This document shows positions 29,144 to 37,039 of a stretch of 64,000 nucleotides of DNA, one piece after another; the stretch's first letter is position 1; each line of letters starts with the position of its first letter. This DNA is from Stenotrophomonas maltophilia. GTDB lineage: Bacteria; Pseudomonadota; Gammaproteobacteria; Xanthomonadales; Xanthomonadaceae. The translations under genes were made by a program, and so were the position numbers. The notes under the pieces were generated by a model. The model searched no databases. It was not told the DNA's origin and saw only the letters and a list, made by a program, of their open reading frames with translations. Location of the stretch: assembly GCA_002364755.1 (NCBI GenBank), contig DEZI01000005.1, positions 273,791 through 337,790 of the forward strand, given 5' to 3'.

Positions 29144-30514
29144 ATGTCCGATTCGCGTTCCCCGCAGAGTTTTCACGCCACCCACGCCCTGCTGGCCGAG
29201 GGCTGGGCGCGCGACGTGCGCCTGCAGGTGCAGGGCGGCCGCATCGCCCGCATTGAAACGGGGCAGGGCGCGCAGGACGGTGACACCCGCGTTGGCCTGC
29301 TGCTGCCGGGCCTTCCCAACCTGCACAGCCACGCCTTCCAGCGCGGCATGGCCGGCCTGACCGAGATCGGCGGCGGCGACGGCGACAGTTTCTGGAGCTG
29401 GCGCGAGCTGATGTACCGCTTCCTGGCCCACCTGCGCCCGGAGGCGGTGCAGGCCATCGCCGCACAGGCCTATATGGAAATGCTGGAGAGCGGCTTCACC
29501 CGCGTCGGTGAGTTCCATTACCTGCACCACCAGGCCGACGGCCAGCCGCATGCCGACCCGGCCGAGATGAGCGCGCGCATCGCCGCCGCCGCCGAGCAGA
29601 CCGGCATCGGCCTGACCCTGCTGCCGGTGTTCTACGCCCACGCCGATTTCGGTGGCGCACCGCCGAATCCCGCGCAGCGCCGGCTGATCCACGATGTGGA
29701 CGGGTTCGCGCGCCTGCTGGAAGCGGCGAAGACCGCACTGGCCACGCTGCCCGACGCGGTGCTGGGCATTGCCCCGCACAGCCTGCGCGCGGTCACCGGT
29801 GAGGAACTGGATGCCCTGCTGCCGCTGACCACCGGCCCGGTGCACATCCACATTGCCGAGCAGGTGCGCGAGGTCGAGGCCTGCCTGGCCTGGAGTGGCC
29901 AGCGGCCGGTGCAGTGGCTGTACGAAAACGCTGCCGTCGATGAGCGCTGGTGCCTGGTGCACGCCACCCACATCACCGATGCCGAGCGTGCGCAGATGGT
30001 GGCCAGCAAGGCCGTGGCCGGGCTGTGCCCGATCACCGAGGCCAACCTCGGCGATGGCCTGTTCCCGATGCAGGCGTTCGCGCGCGAGGGCGGCCGCTTC
30101 GGTGTCGGCTCGGATTCCAACGTGCTGATCGATGCCGCCGAGGAGCTGCGCCTGCTCGAGTATGGCCAGCGCCTGGCGCTGCGCGGGCGCAACGTCCTCG
30201 CCCCGGATGCCACCCGCAGCAGCGGCCGCTTCCTGTTCGAAGGTGCGCTGCAGGGTGGCGCCCAGGCGCTGGGCGTGGCCGCGGGCCTGCAGGTCGGGGC
30301 CAGCGCCGATCTGCTTGAACTGGACCCCGCACACCCGGCGCTGCAGGCGCGACAGAATGACGCATGGCTTGACAGCTGGGTCTTCGCTGCACGTAATGGC
30401 GCGCTGCGTTCGGTCTGGCGCCAGGGCCGCCAGGTCGTGGCCGACGGCCGCCACCTGCAGCGCGAGGCGATCACCACCGCCTTCGCCGCTGCCCTGCGTG
30501 GCGTGCTGGGCTGA
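29144..30514 (+). CDS. hutF: Formimidoylglutamate deiminase HutF
   Basis: 456 aa. Deiminates formiminoglutamate to formylglutamate and ammonia, feeding HutG. Amidohydrolase fold: PNLHSHAFQRGMAGL (metal HxH), EFHYLHHQADG, HIAEQVREVEAC, HATHITDAE, and VGSDSNVLIDAAEELRLLEY at the C-terminus. Its presence shows the five-enzyme route rather than the direct four-enzyme one. Followed after 32 bases by hutC on the same strand; a promoter with the putative HutC operator lies just upstream. Confidence 0.97.
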   Translation: MSDSRSPQSFHATHALLAEGWARDVRLQVQGGRIARIETGQGAQDGDTRVGLLLPGLPNLHSHAFQRGMAGLTEIGGGDGDSFWSWRELMYRFLAHLRPEAVQAIAAQAYMEMLESGFTRVGEFHYLHHQADGQPHADPAEMSARIAAAAEQTGIGLTLLPVFYAHADFGGAPPNPAQRRLIHDVDGFARLLEAAKTALATLPDAVLGIAPHSLRAVTGEELDALLPLTTGPVHIHIAEQVREVEACLAWSGQRPVQWLYENAAVDERWCLVHATHITDAERAQMVASKAVAGLCPITEANLGDGLFPMQAFAREGGRFGVGSDSNVLIDAAEELRLLEYGQRLALRGRNVLAPDATRSSGRFLFEGALQGGAQALGVAAGLQVGASADLLELDPAHPALQARQNDAWLDSWVFAARNGALRSVWRQGRQVVADGRHLQREAITTAFAAALRGVLG

Positions 30515-30546
30515 CCGCCTCCCTCTTATCGAGAATCCCCACACCC

Positions 30547-31275
30547 GTGAAGGCCAGCAAGTCCGCCACGCTCAACCAGCGTATCCGCAGCGATCTGGAA
30601 AGCCGCATCCTCAGTGGAGAGTGGGCGCCGGGTTTCCGCATCCCGTACGAGCACGAGCTGATGGAGCAGTACGGCTGCTCGCGGATGACGGTGAACAAGG
30701 TGCTGACCGCGCTGGCCGAGAGCGGCATGATCGAACGCCGCCGTCGTGCCGGTTCGTTCGTGGCGCGGCAGCCTCCGCACCTGGAACAGGTGGCGCTGGA
30801 GATTCCTGATATCGCCATGGAAGTCGGCTCGCGTGGCCACCAGTACGCCTATCGGCTGCTGCAGCGCGAACTGCGCCTGGCCGAGCCGGGCAATGCCGGC
30901 GAAGTTGAGCTGGCCGGCAGCGGGCCGTTGCTGGCGATGCGCTGCCTGCATCTGGCCGATGGCCGGCCGCTGGCGCTGGAGCACCGCCTGATCAGCCCGG
31001 TGGGCGTGCCCGGGGTGCTGGAGATCGATTTCAATACCACCGCGCCGGGCAGCTGGCTGCTGCAGAACGTGTCCTGGACCCGCGCCCAGCACCGCATCAG
31101 CGCCTGTGGCGCGGACGCGGGCTCGGCCAGGCTGCTGGACGTGAAGCCAGGCACCGCCTGCCTGGTGATCGAGCGCCTGACCTGGCGCGGCGACCAGCCC
31201 ATCACCCGCGTGCGGCAGATGTTCCTGGGCGATGCCTGGGACCTGGTGGCGCGCTTCGCGCCGGGCGCGCGCTAG
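30547..31275 (+). CDS. hutC: Histidine utilization repressor HutC (GntR family)
   Basis: 242 aa. N-terminal winged HTH (residues about 10-75, with the recognition region YEHELMEQYGCSRMTVNKVL) and a C-terminal UTRA ligand domain in which urocanate is the expected inducer. The start is GTG at 30547 (MKASKSATLNQRI). It is encoded downstream of hutF and would bind the AT-rich palindrome between hutI and hutF, controlling itself and both hut operons. Confidence 0.95.
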   Translation: MKASKSATLNQRIRSDLESRILSGEWAPGFRIPYEHELMEQYGCSRMTVNKVLTALAESGMIERRRRAGSFVARQPPHLEQVALEIPDIAMEVGSRGHQYAYRLLQRELRLAEPGNAGEVELAGSGPLLAMRCLHLADGRPLALEHRLISPVGVPGVLEIDFNTTAPGSWLLQNVSWTRAQHRISACGADAGSARLLDVKPGTACLVIERLTWRGDQPITRVRQMFLGDAWDLVARFAPGAR

Positions 31276-31279
31276 GGTC

Positions 31280-31368
31280 GAATCCACGCATGGCGTGGAT
31301 CTACCCTGTCCCCGCCGGGACTACCCGATGCGTGCGACCCATCTGTAGATCCACGCCACGCGTGGATG
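31280..31368. repeat. SMAG repeats, inverted pair
   Basis: A minus-oriented copy (AATCCACGCATGGCGTGGAT then CTAC) and a plus copy GTAGATCCACGCCACGCGTG (31345-31368), filling the gap between convergent hutC and the next minus-strand gene. Confidence 0.8.
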
Positions 31369-31376
31369 CCGCCCCA

Positions 31377-32417
31377 TCAATACGTAGCGCACTGCCGCCA
31401 ACGCACCGGCTCATCCACGCCCGGGCGCGCGTTGAGCTGTACGCGCACATTGCGCAGGGCGGGGTAGCGCAGCACTTCCTGGCAGACCCGCGGCCATACC
31501 GCCTCCAGCTCGCCGGTGCGGTTGATGGCGAGGGTCTGCCGGGTCAGCCAGACGCCGCTGGCGATACCGGGCTGGTGGGCCAGCGCGCGTGCCAGTTCGG
31601 CCTGGTAACGGTCCAGGGTCGCGATATCGGGATTGAGCTCGTTGCGGCCGTTGTCGGCGGGCGCAGCAGGCGCTGCCTCGGCCGGAGTCGCCGGCGCAGC
31701 CACGTCCTCCGCGTCTGCCACCGGCGCTGCGGCCGGCTGCACGTCCGGTTGCACGTCCGGGGCGACCGGTGCCGGTGCGGCTGCCGCGGGCGGCGGCGTG
31801 CTGTCGACTGCATTGGTTTCCACATGCAGGCCCTGCAGGCCCAGCCCGACCAGCAGGCCCAGGGTCACCGCACCCAGCGCGGAAATAGCAATACGGCGCA
31901 GTGCCTCGTGGCGAGCCGTCGCACGTACGCGCGATTCGATTTCCGCCGGCAGGTAGGGCTGCAGCAGCGGCCACAGGCGCCGGCCATCCAGCACTTCGAC
32001 AGATTGTTTCTCAGCGGCAGCAAGGCCATCACGCTCGACCCGGCCCTCAGTAATCAGCAGGCCGCCCTTGGCGCCGCCCAGGCGCGCGACCGCGCCCAGC
32101 TCGTTCACCGCGGCCGTACCGATGCGGTAGGCAAGCCCGTGCTTGCAGGAGACCAGCCAGGTATTGGGGCCATCGCTGAGCAGGAAATCACTGCTCGGCT
32201 CGCGCACTTCGTCGGTCGGGTCGGCCACTTGGCGCAGGCCGCGCCGCTCGCTCAGCATCCGCTTGATCAGTGTCGAGAATTCGCGCCAATGCATGCCCGC
32301 CAGGGCCTGCAGTCCCAGTTGCATTTCCGTTCGCCGCCGCTTGACCCACCACAGATAGACGATTGCCAGGGTGCAGGTAAGCAGGGCCGACAGCAGGGCC
32401 AGAATCCAAGGGAGCAT
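31377..32417 (-). CDS. Membrane-anchored Mrr-like restriction endonuclease-fold protein
   Basis: 346 aa. Hydrophobic segment at residues 3-24 (WILALLSALLTCTLAIVYLW), then a domain of about 120 residues resembling Mrr_cat: WREFSTLIKRML, DFLLSDGPNTWLVSCKHG (D...x-C-K in place of the usual D...(E/Q)-x-K), GGLLITEG. A second hydrophobic segment follows (AISALGAVTLGLLVGLGLQG), then a Pro/Ala-rich linker of some 50 residues and a C-terminal domain with two cysteines. Nuclease activity is not certain because the catalytic motif is imperfect. Start chosen at MLPWILALL; the upstream frame lacks support. Confidence 0.65.
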   Translation of the reverse strand: MLPWILALLSALLTCTLAIVYLWWVKRRRTEMQLGLQALAGMHWREFSTLIKRMLSERRGLRQVADPTDEVREPSSDFLLSDGPNTWLVSCKHGLAYRIGTAAVNELGAVARLGGAKGGLLITEGRVERDGLAAAEKQSVEVLDGRRLWPLLQPYLPAEIESRVRATARHEALRRIAISALGAVTLGLLVGLGLQGLHVETNAVDSTPPPAAAAPAPVAPDVQPDVQPAAAPVADAEDVAAPATPAEAAPAAPADNGRNELNPDIATLDRYQAELARALAHQPGIASGVWLTRQTLAINRTGELEAVWPRVCQEVLRYPALRNVRVQLNARPGVDEPVRWRQCATY

Positions 32418-32544
32418 GCAGAAGGGAGCGGAAGGGGCGAAAACGGAAGACGACAGTGTAAAGGCCACGAAGTCATATTGCGTCAGGGCCTTCCCGACAT
32501 GAATTGTGATGCAGCCCGCAGATCTGCGTGGCGCAGGCACGAAA

Positions 32545-32609
32545 AAACCCGCCAATCCTGAAGCCGTGAGGGGAGGGAACAAACGGCAGCCGAAGCGATT
32601 GGCGGGTTT
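32545..32609 (-). terminator. Long-loop terminator after the phasin gene
   Basis: Arms AAACCCGCCAATC and GATTGGCGGGTTT (13 bp, perfect) enclose a 39-nt loop. Read on the minus strand the stem is followed by T6, typical of a terminator, about 45 bases after the phasin stop. It is roughly symmetrical and could also act on the plus strand. Confidence 0.7.
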
Positions 32610-32654
32610 CTCGCGATTGTCAGCGAATTTTTATTGCATTGCAACAATCGAGGG

Positions 32655-33146
32655 TCAGGGCACGCTGCCGGGCGATTGGTGGCTGCCCGGCGCCGGCGAA
32701 TCACTGCCCGAGGCCGCGCGGTTCTCCAGCTTGGCCAGGCGCGCATGCAGGGCATCGAGGCGGGCTTCGAGTGCGGCTACGTCATCGGCAGTGGGGACAT
32801 GCAGGCGCTTGAGCACGCCCTGCACCTGCTCGTCGAAGGCCTTCTCCACCTTGTTCCAGGTGCCGGAGGCCTTTTCGCGAGCCTCGTCGAGGGAGGTCTC
32901 CACGTTGTCGCGCCAGCCCGGGCCCTGCTCACCGCTGCGTTCGCGGCGGCGGGATTCCCAGGCTTCGCCTTCCTTCACCAGGCCATCGAAGAAGCGGCTG
33001 CCCTCGGCCTGCGCGCGGCCCAGTGCACCCAAGCCGGCCAGCCAGACCTGCTGCGCCGAATTGCTGAACTTGCGCGAAAAGCGCTCGGCCTGTTCGCCGA
33101 ACGAAGCGTCGTCGTCGCGGCGGTCGTCATTCTCGTACTGGTTCAT
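32655..33146 (-). CDS. Phasin family protein (PHA granule-associated)
   Basis: 163 aa, highly charged and helical. The N-terminal part fits the poly(hydroxyalkanoate) granule-associated phasin pattern (SAQQVWLAGLGALGRAQAEGSRFFDGLVKEGE), and a coiled-coil heptad stretch (VAALEARLDALHARLAKLENRA) near the C-terminus should give oligomers. Phasins coat PHA granules and influence number and size. The PHA granule-region gene 33228-33503 lies upstream on the same strand. No PHA synthase gene is in the window. Confidence 0.85.
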   Translation of the reverse strand: MNQYENDDRRDDDASFGEQAERFSRKFSNSAQQVWLAGLGALGRAQAEGSRFFDGLVKEGEAWESRRRERSGEQGPGWRDNVETSLDEAREKASGTWNKVEKAFDEQVQGVLKRLHVPTADDVAALEARLDALHARLAKLENRAASGSDSPAPGSHQSPGSVP

Positions 33147-33227
33147 TGCGCTTCCCGGGGGAGTTGGACCTGCCCCCGAGAGTAGCGCGCACGAACGTTG
33201 CAGGGCCGTGATGGCCGCTGCCTGGGT

Positions 33228-33503
33228 TCAGCCCAGCTTTTCCTTAAGCACGCGCTGGATCTCGGTTTCCACCATGCCCTTCATGGCCGACAGCAGGAAG
33301 CCCAGCTTGGCGGTCACGCGCACGGCACCCGGGTGCAGCTCGATGGCGCCGTCCACGCCGCTGCCGCTGAAGTTCAGTACGTCGGCGGCCCAGCTGGACT
33401 TGAGGCCGAAGCGCTCGCCCAGCTTGGCGGCAACCTGTTCGATCGCCTCGCGGGCCTGTGCATCGGGCAGGGCGTGGGCGTGGCGGACATCGATGGTGGA
33501 CAT
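33228..33503 (-). CDS. Polyhydroxyalkanoic acid system family protein
   Basis: 91 aa, small soluble protein of the PHA_gran_rgn type often found with phasins. Starts MSTIDVRHAHALPDAQAREA; the body has LNFSGSGVDGAIELHPGAVRV and a helical tail KGMVETEIQRVLKEKLG. Exact role unknown. It is transcribed towards the phasin gene with 81 bases between, so co-transcription is plausible. Confidence 0.8.
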   Translation of the reverse strand: MSTIDVRHAHALPDAQAREAIEQVAAKLGERFGLKSSWAADVLNFSGSGVDGAIELHPGAVRVTAKLGFLLSAMKGMVETEIQRVLKEKLG

Positions 33504-33627
33504 GCAGGCTCCTGGCGCTGGGCGGGGATATCAAAGAGGGCGGCCATTGTGCGCATCGGCGGGCGCCACGCCAAGCGCCCGTCGCCGGTTCTTCTGCGTT
33601 GGCGAGCAACCTGCTAGTCTGCGCCGC

Positions 33628-34437
33628 GTGCAGAACCTGCTTGTTCACTTCAGTCAACAACAACAGCCCGACCAGCCCCTGCGGCCCGGGGTGCAGCGCA
33701 TCGTGCGCCAGGCAAACGGCAGCGTGCGGCTGGGTGATCCAGGCCATGGCGCGCTGCTGCTGGCCCAGTTCTGCATGGACGACCGCGGCCTGTGGCTGCA
33801 GGTCGGCAACGGCATCCGCAGCATCCACGTGAACGGTCGCCCGGTGCGGCGCATGGCCCTGCTGCGTGCAGGCGATGCGGTGTATGTGGATGGCGTCGAG
33901 ATGGTCCTGCAGGGTGAGGTCGAGAGCCTGCTGCAGGCACCCTCGCCATCGCCGGCCAGTGATGGCATCGCCGATGAGCAGCGCCTGTTGCGCGGTGTCG
34001 GCGGCCTGCACCATGGCCGCAGCTACACCCTGTCGCGCCCGCGCCTGGTGGGCCGTGGCGGCGATGTTGATATCGAGATCGACGACCCTGCCTTTGCCGA
34101 GCAGCACGCACGGGTGGAAGTGCATGGCGATCGTGTACTGCTGCGCGACCTGGGCAGTGCCGATGGCACCCGGGTCAACGGCGTGGCCGTGCGCCACTGC
34201 TGGCTGCAGCCGGGCGACCAAGTGGTCTTTGATGGCCAGCACCGTTTCGTGCTGGAAGTCCCGCACGATCCGCGCCGGCGCCCGCTGCCGGCCGAGGACG
34301 ATGCCAGCCAGGATGCCGAGCAGGTGGCGGACGCGCCGGTGGCCCCGCGCCGCGTGCGGCGCTGGCCGTGGCTGCTGGTCAGTGCCGTGGCGCTGGCCGG
34401 CGTGCTCAGCCTGCTGCTCTGGTTCGGCGCGCGCTGA
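33628..34437 (+). CDS. FHA domain protein with C-terminal membrane anchor
   Basis: 269 aa. Two FHA-like segments: a weak one at residues about 20-95 (VRLGDPGHGALLL, IRSIHVNGRPV) and a canonical one at about 125-205 (RLVGRGGDVDIEIDDPAFAEQHARVEV, LRDLGSADGTRVNG), which has the R, S/E-H and N contact positions of a phosphothreonine reader, though with GGD in place of the usual GR-S spacing. One hydrophobic segment at the extreme C-terminus (PWLLVSAVALAGVLSLLLWF) makes it tail-anchored with FHA domains in the cytoplasm. Start is GTG at 33628; no ATG fits. Kinase partner not in the window. Confidence 0.78.
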   Translation: MQNLLVHFSQQQQPDQPLRPGVQRIVRQANGSVRLGDPGHGALLLAQFCMDDRGLWLQVGNGIRSIHVNGRPVRRMALLRAGDAVYVDGVEMVLQGEVESLLQAPSPSPASDGIADEQRLLRGVGGLHHGRSYTLSRPRLVGRGGDVDIEIDDPAFAEQHARVEVHGDRVLLRDLGSADGTRVNGVAVRHCWLQPGDQVVFDGQHRFVLEVPHDPRRRPLPAEDDASQDAEQVADAPVAPRRVRRWPWLLVSAVALAGVLSLLLWFGAR

Positions 34438-34445
34438 TCTGCATC

Positions 34446-34530
34446 CGCCGGGCATGGCCCGGCGCTACCGGCGTTGCCCCTCCGCATCCATGACGCCTTG
34501 CGGCGCACGCCAACCAAGGTTGGCGGCTAC
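34446..34530. repeat. SMAG repeats, two minus-oriented copies
   Basis: CCGGGCATGGCCCGG hairpin ending CTAC at 34468, and CGCCAACCAAGGTTGGCG ending CTAC at 34530. The two copies share the GTAG end but not the stem sequence. Confidence 0.8.
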
Positions 34531-34575
34531 CAAAGCCGTGCGGGTAAATGGATACCAATGAAACCAAATTTCCCT

Positions 34576-34629
34576 TGCCGCACCAGGCCGCAAGGCTGGT
34601 GCACTGCGGCATACTAGGGGTCTTGCCCC
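34576..34629 (+). promoter_or_regulatory. Structured leader upstream of serC
   Basis: An extended hairpin 34576-34611 (outer arms TGCCGC/GCGGCA, inner arms ACCAG/CTGGT and CC/GG around GCAA, with small bulges), followed by a short GGGG/CCCC hairpin at 34617-34629, which ends 11 bases before the serC start. This could be a 5' UTR control element or a terminator for upstream transcripts. There is no T-run after the first stem, which argues against a simple terminator. Confidence 0.45.
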
Positions 34630-34640
34630 ACAGGTGTCAC

Positions 34641-35726
34641 ATGACGCGCGCGTTCAACTTCAGTGCCGGCCCTGCAACCCTGCCGGAATCGGTCCTGCGC
34701 CAGGCGCAGGCGGAAATGCTGGACTGGCACGGTGCCGGCGCCTCGATCGTGGAAATGAGCCATCGCGGCCCGGAATTCATGTCCGTGGCGGCCGAGGCCG
34801 AGGCCGACCTGCGCCGCCTGCTCGATATCCCCGACGACTACGCCGTGCTGTTCCTGCCCGGCGGAGCCACCACCCAGCAGGCGCTCATCCCGCTCAACTT
34901 CGCCCAGGCCGGCCAGCGTGCCGACTACGTCGTCAGCGGCCACTGGGGAAAGACCGCGGTCAAGCAGGCCAGCCCCTACGTGGACGTCAACATCGCCGCC
35001 AGCAGCGAAGCCAATGGCTACCGCGAACTGCCCGAGCGCAGCAGCTGGCAGCTTTCCAACGATGCCGCCTACGTGCACATCACCGCCAACGAGACCATCC
35101 ACGGCGTTGAGTTCCGTGATGTGCCCGACACCGGTGACGTCCCGCTGGTGGCCGATTTCAGTTCGTCCATCGCCAGCGAACCGCTGGATGTGCGCCGCTA
35201 TGGCGTCATCTATGCCGGCGCGCAGAAGAACCTGGGCCCGGTCGGCATCGCGGTGATGATCATCCGGCGCGACCTGCTCGAGCGCAGCGGCCAGGCCCGC
35301 GCGGACATCTTCGATTACCGCTCGCACGTCGCCCGCGATTCGATGCTCAACACCCCGCCGACCTGGAACTGGTACCTGGCCGGCCTGGTGTTCAAGTGGA
35401 TGCTGGCCGAAGGCGGCGTGGTCGAGTTCGCCAAGCGCAATGCCGCCAAGGCCGCGCTGGTGTACGGCGCCATCGATGCCTCCGGCGGCTTCTATCGCAA
35501 CGAAGTCGCGCACTCGGCGCGCTCGCGGATGAACATCCCGTTCTTCCTGCCCAACGCCGATCTCGATGCCCGCTTCGTGGCCGAAGCGAAGGCCGCGGGC
35601 CTGCTGGCCCTGAAGGGCCACAAGGTGGTCGGTGGCATCCGCGCCTCGCTGTACAACGCCATGCCGCTGGCCGGGGCCGAGGCGCTGGTCGCCTTCATGG
35701 CCGATTTCCAGCAGCGCAACGGCTGA
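34641..35726 (+). CDS. serC: Phosphoserine aminotransferase SerC
   Basis: 361 aa. PLP enzyme that makes 3-phosphoserine from 3-phosphohydroxypyruvate in serine synthesis and also acts in pyridoxal phosphate synthesis. FNFSAGPATLPESVLRQAQ at the N-terminus, FLPGGATTQQ (PLP phosphate) and YAGAQKNLGPVG with the Schiff-base lysine are visible. First gene of the serC-pheA-aroA run, an order common in gammaproteobacteria. ATG 34641 matches the family start. Confidence 0.97.
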   Translation: MTRAFNFSAGPATLPESVLRQAQAEMLDWHGAGASIVEMSHRGPEFMSVAAEAEADLRRLLDIPDDYAVLFLPGGATTQQALIPLNFAQAGQRADYVVSGHWGKTAVKQASPYVDVNIAASSEANGYRELPERSSWQLSNDAAYVHITANETIHGVEFRDVPDTGDVPLVADFSSSIASEPLDVRRYGVIYAGAQKNLGPVGIAVMIIRRDLLERSGQARADIFDYRSHVARDSMLNTPPTWNWYLAGLVFKWMLAEGGVVEFAKRNAAKAALVYGAIDASGGFYRNEVAHSARSRMNIPFFLPNADLDARFVAEAKAAGLLALKGHKVVGGIRASLYNAMPLAGAEALVAFMADFQQRNG

Positions 35727-35777
35727 GCAATGAACGGCGCGCACCGTCGGGCGCGTGCCCCGCAACAAGGAATTCCG

Positions 35778-36968
35778 ATGGCAAGCAAACCCAGCAAGAA
35801 GTCGCCGAAGAAGGGCGAGTCCGCCAAGGCCGCCGCCGCGCCGAAGGGCAAGGCCGCGTCCAAGACCACCCCGGTGCCGACCCAGGCGCCGCTGGCGCTG
35901 GCCGATGTGCGCTCGAAGATCGACCAGATCGACCGTGACATCCAGAGCCTGATCGCCGAGCGCGCGCAGTTCGCCCACCAGGTCGGCAAGGCGAAGGGCA
36001 AGCTCGCCGCCGCCGTCGATTACTACCGCCCCGAGCGCGAAGCGCAGGTGCTGCGCATGGTGGTGGACCGCAACGAAGGCCCGCTCAGCGATGAAGTGCT
36101 GGTGCACGTCTACCGCGAAATCATGTCGGCCTGCCTGGCCCAGCAGGAACCGCTGAAGATCGGCTACCTCGGCCCGGAAGGCACGTTCAGCCAGCAGGCC
36201 GTGCTCAAGCACTTCGGCCGCTCGGCGATGGGCCTGCCGATGGCCAGCATCGAAGAAGTGTTCCAGGAAGTGGAAGCGGGCAGCGCCGATTTTGGCGTGG
36301 TACCGGTGGAGAATTCGGGGCAGGGCACCATCCAGATCACACTGGACATGTTCCTCACCTCCAACCTGAAGATCTGCGGTGAAGTGGAACTGCGCGTGCA
36401 GCAGTACCTGATGTCGCGCAGTGGTCGCCTGGAAGACATCGAGCGCGTTTACGGCCATCCGCAGTCCTTCATGCAGACCTCGGCGTGGATGCGCGCCAAC
36501 CTGCCGAAGGCCGAGAAGATCCCGGTCGCCAGCAACGCCGAAGGCGCGCGCCGTGCGCGCAATGCCGACGACGCTGCCGCCATCGGTGGCGAGAGTGCCG
36601 GTCACGTGTACGGCCTGAAGAAGGTCGTCACCAAGCCCATCCAGAACGATGCCGACAACACCACCCGTTTCCTGGTGGTGGGCCGCAACATCTTCCCGAC
36701 TTCCGGCCACGACCGCACCTCGGTACTGGTGTTCATCCATGACAAGCCCGGCGCGCTGTTCGATGTGCTCAGCCCGTTCGCCCGCCATGGCATCAGCATG
36801 AACCGCATCGAGTCGCGCCCGTCGCACCATGGCAAGTGGGAATACGGTTTCTTCATCGACCTGGCCGGCCATATCGACGACGCGCCGATGCAGGCCGCGC
36901 TGGCCGAGCTGGCAGCGCACTCGGCGCAGATCAAGGTGCTGGGTTCCTACCCGGTGGCCGTGCCCTGA
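35778..36968 (+). CDS. pheA: Bifunctional chorismate mutase/prephenate dehydratase PheA
   Basis: 396 aa. Converts chorismate to prephenate and then phenylpyruvate for phenylalanine synthesis. An N-terminal basic Lys/Ala extension of about 40 residues precedes the AroQ mutase domain (residues about 43-118, RSKIDQIDRDIQSLIAERA). The dehydratase domain follows (KIGYLGPEGTFSQQAVLKHF, VVPVENSGQGT, NDADNTTRFLVVGR), and an ACT domain ends the protein (DKPGALFDVLSPFARHGISM, ESRPS), the site of phenylalanine feedback. Start at ATG 35778 after ACAAGGAATTCCG; 52 bases after serC. Confidence 0.97.
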   Translation: MASKPSKKSPKKGESAKAAAAPKGKAASKTTPVPTQAPLALADVRSKIDQIDRDIQSLIAERAQFAHQVGKAKGKLAAAVDYYRPEREAQVLRMVVDRNEGPLSDEVLVHVYREIMSACLAQQEPLKIGYLGPEGTFSQQAVLKHFGRSAMGLPMASIEEVFQEVEAGSADFGVVPVENSGQGTIQITLDMFLTSNLKICGEVELRVQQYLMSRSGRLEDIERVYGHPQSFMQTSAWMRANLPKAEKIPVASNAEGARRARNADDAAAIGGESAGHVYGLKKVVTKPIQNDADNTTRFLVVGRNIFPTSGHDRTSVLVFIHDKPGALFDVLSPFARHGISMNRIESRPSHHGKWEYGFFIDLAGHIDDAPMQAALAELAAHSAQIKVLGSYPVAVP

Positions 36969-37039
36969 TTGCCGTTGCGGCCGCGTGCCGCGCCCTTTGA
37001 TGCACCGCCGGCGTGCCGGCGTTTAGGAATGATCGAACG

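Noticed and set aside
29099..30544. Minus-strand open frame opposite hutF
   Set aside because: hutF is certain from its metal-binding motifs; the opposite frame has no motif.
34614..36920. Minus-strand open frame across serC and pheA
   Set aside because: Covers two well-conserved enzymes in the opposite strand; composition is typical of a shadow frame.
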